Assembly: GCF_014269025.2 (NCBI RefSeq)
Contig: NZ_CP077094.1
Coordinates: 2,170,001-2,234,000 of the forward strand
Reading direction: 5' to 3'
DNA: 64,000 bases
Source: Pseudomonas promysalinigenes
GTDB lineage: Bacteria > Pseudomonadota > Gammaproteobacteria > Pseudomonadales > Pseudomonadaceae
Numbering within the stretch: the first letter of the stretch is position 1; the number at the start of each line of letters is the position of its first letter. The notes below the pieces were generated by a model. That model did not search any database. It saw nothing but the letters and a program-made list of their open reading frames with translations, and had not been told where the DNA came from. Both the position numbers and the translations under genes were made by a program. Of this stretch, positions 8,570 through 15,971 are shown in pieces.

Positions 8570-8595
8570 TGTAGTGAAATTTTTCAACCACTACA
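8570..8595. repeat. Inverted repeat downstream of ampC
   Basis: TGTAGTG (8570-8576) pairs with CACTACA (8589-8595) around an AT-rich 12-nt centre. It lies 29 bp past the ampC stop in a 294-bp gap that otherwise shows no gene. It could be an ampC terminator or a protein-binding palindrome. Confidence 0.35.
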
Positions 8596-8623
8596 TTTTG
8601 TCCGACAATCCTTTTCGCGTGAC

Positions 8624-9760
8624 TTAGTGGTCGAGTTTTTCGAGGATTTTGTAGGCGGCCCGCACGCGGGCTTCGTTGGGATAATTGCGGTTGGCAAGCA
8701 GAGCGATGGCTTTGCCTTCGGAGGGAATGAAAGCGGCGTATACACCGAAGCCATTGGTCGAGCCGGTCTTGTTGTACCAGGCCGCAGGTTGGGCTGGCAG
8801 TGGTGGGGTCAGGCGCTGAGTAGCCTGTGGCTGAAGAATCAGTTGAGAGCTGTTACCTTCGATCAACGTGTTCAGTTGCACCGGGTACGCGTAGCGCTCC
8901 CAGCCCAGGCCTTGCGTCATGCTACCTACCTTGAAGTAACCTGCCTGGGTGACGGCCATGGCTTTACGCAGGGCGGGTGCCAGTTCAGCCGGTTGCATTT
9001 GTAGGCGCAGGTAGCGCAGCAGGTCATTGGCACTGGTTTTGATGCCATAGGCTTGATCAGCGTACGGACCTGGGCCAACGTGCACCGGGCGGTTCTGCGC
9101 GTCGTAGCCTTGGGCGTACAAGCCCTGGGCGCTGTCTGGCACCTGCAGATAGGTATGTCGGAGGCCCAATTGCGGCAACAGATGATCGGTCATTACCTCG
9201 GCGAACGGGCGATGTTGCGCACGTGCCGCGAGGTCGCCAAACAAGCCCAGGCTGGGATTGGAATAGCAGCGCTGAGTGCCGTGCTTAGTGCGCGGCTGCC
9301 AGTGCTGGAAGAATGCCAGGGTCTGCTCGGCGCTCTGTACCTCATCAGGGAACTGCAAAGGCAGGCAATCCGCGCTGTAGGCGCCCAGTTCAAGGACGCT
9401 GACCTCGCCCAAGGGCGTGCCGGCTAGTGCGGGCTGGTACTTGCGTGCCGAAGCTTGCAGGTCGAGCTTGCCCTCGGCACTGGCCAGGGCAGCCAGGGTA
9501 GCGGTGTAGGTTTTGCTCAGTGAACCGATTTCGAACAGTGTGTCAGCGGTCACTGGCCTGCCATCGGCTTTACTGGCGACGCCATAGGTGAAGTAGTGGG
9601 GCTGGCCATCGACATACACCGCAACGGCCATGCCTGCGATGTCCTGCTCTTTCATCAAAGGGCCAATGACCTGGTCGACCCTGGCCTGCAACGCGTCGGT
9701 AGCGTACACCGAGCTGAAAGCGAACATCAGGCTAAGTGGGGCGAGACGTTTGATGATCAT
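8624..9760 (-). CDS. ampC: Class C (AmpC) beta-lactamase
   Basis: A 378-residue periplasmic serine beta-lactamase that hydrolyses cephalosporins and penicillins. The signal peptide is MIIKRLAPLSLMFAFSSVYA. Motifs are all intact: S80-L-S-K83 (nucleophile), Y166-S-N, and K331-T-G. The start is the ATG at 9760; the 29-codon upstream extension is not signal-like. Odd point: Cys132 in the segment before the conserved LPLQFPDEV, where I recall glycine in many AmpC proteins, and Cys165 just before the catalytic Tyr. No ampR lies alongside, unlike the divergent ampR-ampC arrangement common in inducible species. The divergent neighbour is a BASS transporter. Confidence 0.92.
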   Translation of the reverse strand: MIIKRLAPLSLMFAFSSVYATDALQARVDQVIGPLMKEQDIAGMAVAVYVDGQPHYFTYGVASKADGRPVTADTLFEIGSLSKTYTATLAALASAEGKLDLQASARKYQPALAGTPLGEVSVLELGAYSADCLPLQFPDEVQSAEQTLAFFQHWQPRTKHGTQRCYSNPSLGLFGDLAARAQHRPFAEVMTDHLLPQLGLRHTYLQVPDSAQGLYAQGYDAQNRPVHVGPGPYADQAYGIKTSANDLLRYLRLQMQPAELAPALRKAMAVTQAGYFKVGSMTQGLGWERYAYPVQLNTLIEGNSSQLILQPQATQRLTPPLPAQPAAWYNKTGSTNGFGVYAAFIPSEGKAIALLANRNYPNEARVRAAYKILEKLDH

Positions 9761-9876
9761 GCAATATCCTTCGTTGAGGTGTCCGTTGAGCGATATCGAC
9801 CGGGGTTTCGGCGTTAGCAGGAAAAAACGCCAGACCTTATCGTCCATCGTTGCACAACGACAAGATGGAAACTGTT

Positions 9877-10869
9877 ATGAAATATTTGCGCATGTTGTTC
9901 GACAAGTTCACCCTCTGCCTACTTGCGGTGGTGCTGACTGCCTCCGTGCTACCTTGCTCGGGCGACGGCGCGGTGTACTTTGGCTGGCTGACGAACCTGG
10001 CAATCGGTTTGTTGTTCTTCCTGCACGGTGCCAAGCTTTCCCGCGAGGCGATCATCGCCGGCGCCGGTCACTGGCGCCTGCATTTGTTGGTATTTTCCTG
10101 CACGTTCGTCATGTTCCCGTTGCTGGGGCTGGCGTTCAAGCCGTTGTTCGTGCCGCTGGTAGGCAATGAGCTGTACCTGGGAGTGCTTTATCTGTGCGCG
10201 TTGCCCGCAACCGTGCAGTCAGCCATCGCCTTTACCTCGTTAGCCCGCGGCAACGTGCCAGCTGCTATTTGCAGTGCTGCCGCGTCCAGCCTGATCGGTA
10301 TTTTCCTGACGCCGCTGCTGGTGATGTTGTTGCTCGGGGCCAATGGCGATACCGGGTCGGGTCTGGATGCTGTGTTGAAGATCACTCTGCAGCTGTTGGT
10401 GCCTTTCGTGGCCGGCCAGATCGCACGACGCTGGATAGGTGCGTGGGTCAAGCAGAATGCTCGCTGGCTCAAGATCGTCGACCAGGGCTCGATCCTGCTG
10501 GTGGTCTACACCGCGTTCAGCGATGCAGTGGTGACTGGCCTGTGGCACACCGTGTCGCCACAGCATCTTGCGGGGCTATTCGCGGTCTGCGGCATCCTGC
10601 TGGCGGTGGTACTGTTGGGCACACGCGTGCTTGGCAAGGTGCTGGGGTTCAATTTGGAAGACCGCATCACCATCCTGTTCGCCGGCTCCAAGAAAAGCCT
10701 CGCCACCGGCGTGCCGATGGCGCAGGTGCTATTCGTTGGGGCGGGTATTGGCGCGATGATTCTGCCGCTGATGCTGTTTCACCAGATCCAGTTGATGGTT
10801 TGTGCGGTGTTGGCGCAGCGTTATGCCGCCCGGGAGCAAACCAGTCAGGCGTTGAGTGCTTCTTCGTGA
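9877..10869 (+). CDS. Bile acid:sodium symporter-family (BASS/YfeH) transporter
   Basis: A 330-residue inner-membrane protein of the BASS superfamily (SBF-like, YfeH group) with about nine or ten hydrophobic segments. The family-typical LYLGVLYLCALPATVQSAIAFTSLARGN region and the ITILFAGSKKSLATGVPMA motif (the crossover-helix region) are both present. Members carry organic anions with sodium; in bacteria without bile acids the substrate is usually unknown. The start chosen is the ATG at 9877, which has GATGGAAAC upstream; two earlier in-frame ATGs exist at 9850 and 9865. It is divergent from ampC. Confidence 0.82.
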   Translation: MKYLRMLFDKFTLCLLAVVLTASVLPCSGDGAVYFGWLTNLAIGLLFFLHGAKLSREAIIAGAGHWRLHLLVFSCTFVMFPLLGLAFKPLFVPLVGNELYLGVLYLCALPATVQSAIAFTSLARGNVPAAICSAAASSLIGIFLTPLLVMLLLGANGDTGSGLDAVLKITLQLLVPFVAGQIARRWIGAWVKQNARWLKIVDQGSILLVVYTAFSDAVVTGLWHTVSPQHLAGLFAVCGILLAVVLLGTRVLGKVLGFNLEDRITILFAGSKKSLATGVPMAQVLFVGAGIGAMILPLMLFHQIQLMVCAVLAQRYAAREQTSQALSASS

Positions 10870-10880
10870 TCACTGTGGCA

Positions 10881-10927
10881 AACCCGCTAATTGGCCGTGC
10901 CTGAGGGGTACGATCGATTAGCGGGTT
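10881..10927. terminator. 11-bp inverted repeat between convergent genes
   Basis: AACCCGCTAAT (10881-10891) pairs with ATTAGCGGGTT (10917-10927) across a 25-nt loop, followed by TTC. It probably ends transcription of the symporter gene. Confidence 0.55.
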
Positions 10928-11024
10928 TTCCAGCCCGTTGGCCCCGATAGCCTATTCGTGACGCCATGGGCGATCATCAAGTCTGGCCCGTGCGGCGCGA
11001 AGCGGTATGGGCCGCTGTTGCAAG

Positions 11025-11588
11025 TCAATCACCCTCGCTCAGCGCCCTGACCACGAAGCCTTTACTGGCATCGAGCAACTGCTGCTGCACCTGCTCGCTG
11101 GCGAGCATGCGCCCGACCATCACCGCGCCGACGCACTGGCTGATCAGTACCCAAGCCAAGTCCGAGTCTTCCAGCGTCTGGCTCCATGCGCCATGCAAAG
11201 TCACCAGCCAGTGTTCAGCCTCTTCGCGCACAGGCTGTTCGGCACGGGCGATTTCCACACCTAACGGCGGTAGCGGGCAGCCGCCCTCGGCATTGTGCAA
11301 GTGCGCCAGGCTCAGGTACTGCTGAAGGCATCGCGCCAGGCGCTCGCGACTTGCGCCCTGTTCGGCCAGTCGTGCCAAAGGGCTATTGCACAGCTCCTGG
11401 CGGACCACTTCGGTAAATAGCGCGTCTTTGGAGGGAAAGTGATTGTAGAAGGCGCCGCCTGTCAGGCCGATGGCCTTCATCAGGCCGGCCACGCCGGTGC
11501 CAGAAAAGCCACCGCGCTTGGCCAGCGCGCCGCTGCTTGCCAACAACCTGTCGCGGGTCTGCTGTTTGTGTTCTGAGGAGTAGCGCAT
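11025..11588 (-). CDS. TetR-family repressor
   Basis: A 187-residue TetR regulator: an N-terminal HTH (residues about 9-55, with GVAGLMKAIGLTGGAFYNHFPSK) and a C-terminal ligand-binding domain containing the GGCPLPPLGVEIARAEQPVR segment of the TetR_C group near NemR and AcuR-like repressors. It is divergent from the SDR / kappa-GST-like pair, and a perfect palindrome sits in the 85-bp gap between them, so repression of those two genes and of itself is the obvious model. Related regulators respond to electrophiles or small organic molecules. Confidence 0.88.
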   Translation of the reverse strand: MRYSSEHKQQTRDRLLASSGALAKRGGFSGTGVAGLMKAIGLTGGAFYNHFPSKDALFTEVVRQELCNSPLARLAEQGASRERLARCLQQYLSLAHLHNAEGGCPLPPLGVEIARAEQPVREEAEHWLVTLHGAWSQTLEDSDLAWVLISQCVGAVMVGRMLASEQVQQQLLDASKGFVVRALSEGD

Positions 11589-11636
11589 GGCGGCCTCTGC
11601 GCGCTGCTTGACGAAGCGCTGATCTTAACATAGCGT

Positions 11637-11651
11637 TCGTTTACTAAACGA
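11637..11651. promoter_or_regulatory. Candidate TetR operator
   Basis: TCGTTTACTAAACGA is a perfect 7+1+7 palindrome in the 85-bp intergenic gap between the divergent TetR and SDR genes, placed where it would block both promoters. Confidence 0.65.
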
Positions 11652-11673
11652 TCATTCATTAATGGAGGCAGGC

Positions 11674-12405
11674 ATGGGAGAGCAACCCAAGGTGGCGCTG
11701 ATCGTCGGCGCCGGGGATGCCACCGGCGGCGCGATCGCCAAGCGGTTTGCCCGAGAGGGTTACGTGGCATGTGTAACGCGTCGTCAAGCCGACAAGCTGC
11801 AGCCGCTGATCGATGAAATTCGCGGCGAGGGCGGCCAGGCCCATGGCTACGGCTCTGACGCTCGTAAGGAGCAGGAAGTAGCTGAGCTGGTCGAACGCAT
11901 CGAGCGTGATATCGGGCCAATCGAAGTGTTTGTGTTCAATGTCGGCGCCAATGTCCCGTGCAGCATTCTTGATGAAACCCCGCGCAAATACTTCAAGGTC
12001 TGGGAAATGGCGTGTTTTGCAGGTTTTCTCACGGCTCAGGCCGTTGCCCGTAGGATGGTCACTCGCGAACGGGGCACCATTCTGTTCACCGGTGCAACGG
12101 CAGGTACCCGGGGTGCCGCCGGATTTGCTGCGTTCGCCGGCGCCAAGCATGGGCTGCGGGCGCTGGCCCAGAGCATGGCGCGCGAGCTTGGGCCACGTCA
12201 TATCCATGTTGCACATGTGGTGGTGGATGGAGCCATCGATACCGCTTTTATCCGCGACAGTTTCCCCGAGCGCTACGCATTGAAAGATCAGGCCGGCATT
12301 CTGGACCCGGTACACATCGCCGACAGCTATTGGTTCCTGCACACCCAGCCCCGTGATGCCTGGACCTTCGAACTGGATCTGCGGCCGTGGATGGAGCGCT
12401 GGTAA
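11674..12405 (+). CDS. SDR-fold protein lacking the catalytic tyrosine
   Basis: A 243-residue short-chain dehydrogenase/reductase-fold protein. The nucleotide-binding loop is VGAGDATGGAIA (10-21), an incomplete match to the usual GxxxGxG, and the catalytic Tyr-x-x-x-Lys appears as F154-A-G-A-K158. This combination fits the atypical classical-SDR subgroup I recall as SDR_c10, whose members lack the active-site Tyr. Redox activity should therefore not be assumed. The start is the ATG at 11674, because GGAGG lies just before it and overlaps the alternative ATG at 11662. It is followed 25 bp later by a kappa-GST-like gene and controlled by the divergent TetR. Confidence 0.82.
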   Translation: MGEQPKVALIVGAGDATGGAIAKRFAREGYVACVTRRQADKLQPLIDEIRGEGGQAHGYGSDARKEQEVAELVERIERDIGPIEVFVFNVGANVPCSILDETPRKYFKVWEMACFAGFLTAQAVARRMVTRERGTILFTGATAGTRGAAGFAAFAGAKHGLRALAQSMARELGPRHIHVAHVVVDGAIDTAFIRDSFPERYALKDQAGILDPVHIADSYWFLHTQPRDAWTFELDLRPWMERW

Positions 12406-12430
12406 GCCTGGGAATCAAGGAGTGGATTAA

Positions 12431-13024
12431 ATGAGCAAGACCGTAGAGTTCTACTTCGACCTGGGCAGCCCAGCCAGCTATCTGGCCTGGACTCAGTTGC
12501 CTAGTCTGTGTGCCCGCAATGGCGCGACCCTGAGCTATAGGCCAATGCTGCTGGGCGGGGTGTTTCAGGCCACTGGCAACGCCTCGCCGGCGATGGTTCC
12601 GGCAAAAGGTCGTTACATGTTCAACGACCTAGGGCGTTATGCCAAACGCTACGGCGTGCCCTTCGGGCTGCCGCCCGGCTTCCCGGTGAACACGCTGACC
12701 TTGATGCGTGGGGTCATTGGTACGCAGTTGCATGCCCCGGAGCACTTCGAAACGTTGCTGGGCGTATTGTTCAAGGGGCTGTGGGAGCACCAGCGCGACC
12801 TGAGCGATGCGGCGGTGTTAGAACAGACACTGCGCCAAGCGAGTTTAGACCCTGTAGGGTTTCAAACCTTGGCGGCGGATGTTCAGGTCAAGGCGCAACT
12901 CAAGCACGCCACTGAGCAGGCGGTGGAGCGGGGTATATTCGGTGCGCCAAGCATGTTCGTCGCCGGTGAGTTGTTCTTTGGCCAGGACCGCCTGGACTTC
13001 GTCGAACAAGCGCTGCAACGATGA
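12431..13024 (+). CDS. 2-hydroxychromene-2-carboxylate isomerase / kappa-class GST family protein
   Basis: A 197-residue DsbA-fold protein. FYFDLGSPASYLAW near the N terminus carries the active-site Ser and Pro of HCCA isomerases and kappa GSTs; the C-terminal GIFGAPSMFVAGELFFGQDRLD is the cis-Pro and glutathione-site region. Known members isomerise hydroxychromene carboxylate in naphthalene degradation using glutathione, but no other aromatic pathway gene is nearby, so the real substrate is open. AAGGAGTGG precedes the ATG. It forms a two-gene operon with the SDR-like gene. Confidence 0.85.
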   Translation: MSKTVEFYFDLGSPASYLAWTQLPSLCARNGATLSYRPMLLGGVFQATGNASPAMVPAKGRYMFNDLGRYAKRYGVPFGLPPGFPVNTLTLMRGVIGTQLHAPEHFETLLGVLFKGLWEHQRDLSDAAVLEQTLRQASLDPVGFQTLAADVQVKAQLKHATEQAVERGIFGAPSMFVAGELFFGQDRLDFVEQALQR

Positions 13025-13032
13025 GCTACCAA

Positions 13033-13052
13033 GGCCTCGCGCAGGCGAGGCC
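13033..13052. terminator. Hairpin between convergent genes
   Basis: GGCCTCGC (13033-13040) pairs with GCGAGGCC (13045-13052) over a GCAG loop, just past the HCCA-isomerase-like stop. It lacks a U-run, so termination is likely but not certain. Confidence 0.5.
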
Positions 13053-13061
13053 GCAGCTCGG

Positions 13062-13607
13062 TCAGAAGTTTGCCGGCGTGTTGGCGCTGATGATTTCCGC
13101 CTCGTCCTGGCCGATGTTCTTGAAACTGTGTGGCAAGGTGGTGGGAATGTAGTACCCGTCGCCGGAGTTGAGAATGCTCACCTGGCCGTCGACCCAGAGC
13201 TCGACAGTGCCACGAGTCACCAGGCCACATTCTTCGCCTTCGGCATGCACGATCGGCTCGCCTGAATCGGCACCTGGGGCATAGAGCTCGCGCAACATGC
13301 GCATCTGCCGGGCCTCGACACTGGCACCGACCAACAGCATGCGTAAGCCATTGCGGCCAAGGTCTGGTTGCTCGCTGGCGCGGAACACGAAACGCTCCTC
13401 GCGTACTGGCTCGTCGAAGCTGAAGAACTCGGCCAGGGTCATGGGGATCCCTTCGAGCAGTTTTTTCAGTGAGCTGACCGATGGACTGACACGGTTCTGT
13501 TCGATCTGCGAGATCGTCGAATTGGTCAACCCGCTGCGGCGGGCCAGTTCCCGCTGGGAGAGGTTGTTGCGTTCACGCACCAGTTTGAGTCGCGTCCCCG
13601 TGTCCAT
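13062..13607 (-). CDS. PuuR-like HTH regulator with cupin domain
   Basis: A 181-residue regulator with an N-terminal XRE-type HTH (residues 4-58, LSQRELARRSGLTNSTISQIEQN) and a C-terminal cupin_2 domain (about 105-178, HAEGEECGLVTRGTVELWVDG and GDGYYIPTTLPHSFKN). The architecture and sequence match PuuR, the putrescine-pathway repressor, and related amine-utilisation regulators. No amine-catabolic gene is adjacent, so it is either autonomous or acts on a distant regulon. The start is the ATG at 13607; the earlier in-frame start would add 39 uncharacteristic residues that overlap the AT-rich promoter. Confidence 0.85.
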   Translation of the reverse strand: MDTGTRLKLVRERNNLSQRELARRSGLTNSTISQIEQNRVSPSVSSLKKLLEGIPMTLAEFFSFDEPVREERFVFRASEQPDLGRNGLRMLLVGASVEARQMRMLRELYAPGADSGEPIVHAEGEECGLVTRGTVELWVDGQVSILNSGDGYYIPTTLPHSFKNIGQDEAEIISANTPANF

Positions 13608-13626
13608 AGCCGCCTTGTAATCAGAG

Positions 13627-13659
13627 GTGTTTAAAATAATTAGCGACGCATTAAAACAC
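13627..13659. promoter_or_regulatory. AT-rich region with imperfect inverted repeat, PuuR-like promoter/operator
   Basis: GTGTTT (13627-13632) and AAACAC (13654-13659) flank an AT-rich segment 20 bp upstream of the PuuR-like start. Such a site would suit autoregulation by a dimeric XRE-cupin repressor. Confidence 0.35.
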
Positions 13660-13740
13660 ACTCTGCAAGGTTGCGCGCAGTGCTTATCAGCGGGCGCGCG
13701 GCGCATGGCAATTGCCAGCGCCATGCGGCTTAGCAGCTTT

Positions 13741-14274
13741 TTATTCGCCGCGTCTCACAGGGCCTGGCCACATGCTGCGCAACACCCCGTCACGCCTTAC
13801 CAGGGCATGCATCAGCGCGGCACCCAAGTGCACCAGTACGGTGGCGAACAGCAGATAGCCGGCCCAGCCGTGGGCCTGGCGAAGCACCGCGTACAGCTGC
13901 AAGTCGTGCGGGGCGATTGCCGGCAGTTGCAGCGGGCGTGGGTAGCCACCGGCCGAAAGCATCGCCCAGCCCAGCAGCGGCATGGCCAGCATCAGCCCAT
14001 ACAGCAGCCAATGGGATGCGCCTGCGGCGATGCGTTGCAAGGCTGGCATGTCGGTCGGCAAGGGCGGGTGCGGTAAGGTCAGGCGCAGGCACAGGCGTAC
14101 GATCACCAGCACAAGCAAGGCCAGGCCCGTGGCTTTGTGCAGGTCGATCAACAGTGGGTGGCGCAGGGACAGGTCGCCGACCATGCTCACGCCAATGAAC
14201 AGCATGGCGATGATCAGCACCGCCATCAGCCAGTGAATCAGGCGGGCCAGAGGGTGAAAGACGTCGGGTTTCAT
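13741..14274 (-). CDS. Cytochrome b561 family protein
   Basis: A 177-residue inner-membrane di-heme cytochrome b561 of the bacterial (YodB/CybB) type, with four membrane helices. Candidate heme ligands are the His residues in HPLARLIHWLMAV, LIDLHKATGLALL, LQRIAAGASHWLLYGLML and GYLLFATVLVHLGAALMHAL. These proteins move electrons from the quinone pool, and some oxidise superoxide. The start overlaps the upstream catalase stop (ATGA, 14271-14274), so the two are co-expressed, probably passing electrons to or handling oxidants alongside the periplasmic peroxidase under control of the neighbouring ECF sigma factor. Confidence 0.9.
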   Translation of the reverse strand: MKPDVFHPLARLIHWLMAVLIIAMLFIGVSMVGDLSLRHPLLIDLHKATGLALLVLVIVRLCLRLTLPHPPLPTDMPALQRIAAGASHWLLYGLMLAMPLLGWAMLSAGGYPRPLQLPAIAPHDLQLYAVLRQAHGWAGYLLFATVLVHLGAALMHALVRRDGVLRSMWPGPVRRGE

Positions 14275-15317
14275 TGCTGTGCTCCTTCGCCCTGGGCTTC
14301 GCGGCTGCGGCGGTTGAAAGATTCCGAATAGGCGGCAGAACGGGCAGCGAGGATCGGATCGGCAGTGGGCTTGATGCCGCTAGGCAGGATCAATGGGTCG
14401 AAGTTCAAGTCGCGACAGGCGCCTTGTTCGGGGGCGTCGACCTGCTCGATCACCAGCGTGCCGGCTTCAACGCTGCGCCGGTCAGCTGGCCATGGTCGAG
14501 CCGGGTCATCCACTGCATCATCCGGGTTGGCCAGCACCAGGCGCAGGGTCCAGCGCAGCGGCCCTTGGGCCAGGCGCCGTTGCAGGTCATGCTGTAGGAA
14601 CAGCTTGTCATCGACCTGGCCGGGAAGGGGGCTGAGCGCTGTTTGTGGTTCCAACTGCCACCGTACCGGATGCGCCGTACCGCTGGCATCGATCAGCTCA
14701 AAGGCATTGATGCTGTGGTATTGGGTGTTGGCGAAGCTGTCGCTGGGTTTGTAGCTTGCGGCCCACTGACGAAACGCCGCGCTTTCCGGGTGCGCCGCGA
14801 AAAATGCCTGCATCTTGGCAGGGTTGGGCTTGCCAGTGGCGGGGTCTGGCGCGCCGGCCAGCACCTGGTCATAGAAACCTTGCGGGTTGCTCACTGCCAG
14901 TACCGGAGGGTTGTTCATGCCGGTTCGCCAGATCTGGCCATCATCGGTGCTCAGCTGGATCGCCATACTACGCACCGGTATTGCCGTATCCGGGGCGAAT
15001 GGATTAGCTCCGCCGATTGCAAAGCGGCCGATCACCGGGACCCGCTCCTGGCTGAAAGCCCTTGCGGTGGACAACGTTGCAGCCTGGCCGCTGGCCTGGA
15101 AGTAGCCACTGACGCACAGGCCCTTGGCGTGGTTCTTGCGGTAGCCCGGATAGTGGCCGGCCTGGGCCTCGAAGGTATCGATGATGCGCTGAGGGGTCAG
15201 TTGCGGCCCGCCGATCCAGCCGGCGGCATAGGCGAAGCCTGCGCCCAGCGCCAGCATCACGGCGCCTATGCCGGCCAGGCGAAGCGCCTTGGCTGGGCCA
15301 TGCAAGGGTGAGTTCAT
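14271..15317 (-). CDS. Periplasmic catalase-family peroxidase (mini-catalase)
   Basis: A 348-residue heme protein of the catalase-related peroxidase (SrpA-like) group, about half the length of ordinary catalases. An N-terminal hydrophobic segment (GIGAVMLALGAGFAYAAGW) is a signal or anchor. The distal His lies in NHAKGLCVSGYF, and the proximal heme Tyr is in the RSAAY motif (R-x-x-x-Y) near the C terminus. The expected role is detoxification of hydrogen or organic peroxides in the periplasm. The start is the ATG at 15317, with no strong ribosome site. The promoter is a good ECF-type element at 15352-15377 (minus strand), mirrored by that of the sigma factor gene. Confidence 0.88.
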   Translation of the reverse strand: MNSPLHGPAKALRLAGIGAVMLALGAGFAYAAGWIGGPQLTPQRIIDTFEAQAGHYPGYRKNHAKGLCVSGYFQASGQAATLSTARAFSQERVPVIGRFAIGGANPFAPDTAIPVRSMAIQLSTDDGQIWRTGMNNPPVLAVSNPQGFYDQVLAGAPDPATGKPNPAKMQAFFAAHPESAAFRQWAASYKPSDSFANTQYHSINAFELIDASGTAHPVRWQLEPQTALSPLPGQVDDKLFLQHDLQRRLAQGPLRWTLRLVLANPDDAVDDPARPWPADRRSVEAGTLVIEQVDAPEQGACRDLNFDPLILPSGIKPTADPILAARSAAYSESFNRRSREAQGEGAQQ

Positions 15318-15351
15318 GGTAGATACCCGGTTCAGTGAGAAGGTGCCAGTA

Positions 15352-15377
15352 CGACGTCCCAGGAAAAAACTTATTCC
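15352..15377 (-). promoter_or_regulatory. ECF-type promoter of the catalase / cytochrome b561 operon
   Basis: On the minus strand GGAAT (-35, 15373-15377), a 16-nt spacer and CGTCG (-10, 15352-15356) match the classic GGAA-N16-CGTC pattern of ECF sigma factors. Transcription would start about 25-30 bases before the catalase ATG. Confidence 0.75.
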
Positions 15378-15384
15378 ATGGCAG

Positions 15385-15410
15385 GGAATAGATTTTCTCG
15401 CCAGGCGTCT
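15385..15410 (+). promoter_or_regulatory. ECF-type promoter of the sigma/anti-sigma operon
   Basis: GGAAT (-35, 15385-15389), a 16-nt spacer and CGTCT (-10, 15406-15410) give the same pattern as the divergent catalase promoter. The two -35 elements are back to back, 7 bp apart, forming an ATTCC-N7-GGAAT inverted repeat. This implies autoregulation. Confidence 0.75.
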
Positions 15411-15449
15411 GCCCCATACACTGACAACCCTAGCGCCCGGTAACTGACC

Positions 15450-15971
15450 ATGCACGATTTGGACGAACAGCAGTGGCGTGAGCTGCTGCAGCGCCTGCGG
15501 CGCTTCGCCGTTTGGCTGACGCGCGAACCCGGCAGTGCCGACGACCTCGTCCAGGCCACGGTCGAGCGCGCCTTGACCCGCCGCAGCCAGCAACGCGAAG
15601 GCGAGGCCTTGCGCGCCTGGCTGTTCACGATCCTGTATCGGCTGTTTCTCGACTCCAAGCGCCGGGAGCGCCTGCACGCGCGCTGGTTGTCGTGGTTCAG
15701 CCGCGCCGATGCCGCCGATGAACCGGTTGGCGACAATACCGAAGACATCATCCTGGCCCAAGCCGATTTGCAGGCATTCGCCCAGCTTTCTACGGAACAG
15801 CGCGCCTTGCTGTTGCTGATCAGCATCGAAGGGCTCAGCTACAAGGAGGCAGCCACGGCCTTGAACATCCCCATCGGGACGGTCATGTCGCGCCTCTCGC
15901 GCGCGCGCGCCGCCCTACGTGAACTGACCGAGGGCGCCCCCCAGCCGCCAGCCTTGCGGAGACTCAAATGA
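15450..15971 (+). CDS. ECF-family RNA polymerase sigma factor
   Basis: A 173-residue ECF sigma factor. Region 2 contains ADDLVQATVERALTR and AWLFTILYRLFLD; region 4 contains LSYKEAATALNIPIGTVMSRLSRARAAL, the -35 recognition helix-turn-helix. The group resembles the sigma factors paired with membrane anti-sigma factors for oxidative stress. It overlaps the anti-sigma gene by ATGA (15968-15971). It should direct transcription of both its own operon and the divergent catalase/cytochrome operon, since both carry the same promoter sequence. Confidence 0.92.
   Translation: MHDLDEQQWRELLQRLRRFAVWLTREPGSADDLVQATVERALTRRSQQREGEALRAWLFTILYRLFLDSKRRERLHARWLSWFSRADAADEPVGDNTEDIILAQADLQAFAQLSTEQRALLLLISIEGLSYKEAATALNIPIGTVMSRLSRARAALRELTEGAPQPPALRRLK

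Noticed and set aside
8326..8587. Short minus-strand frames between the hypothetical gene and ampC
   Set aside because: No ribosome site or family, unusual Cys-rich composition and overlap with each other; treated as non-coding.
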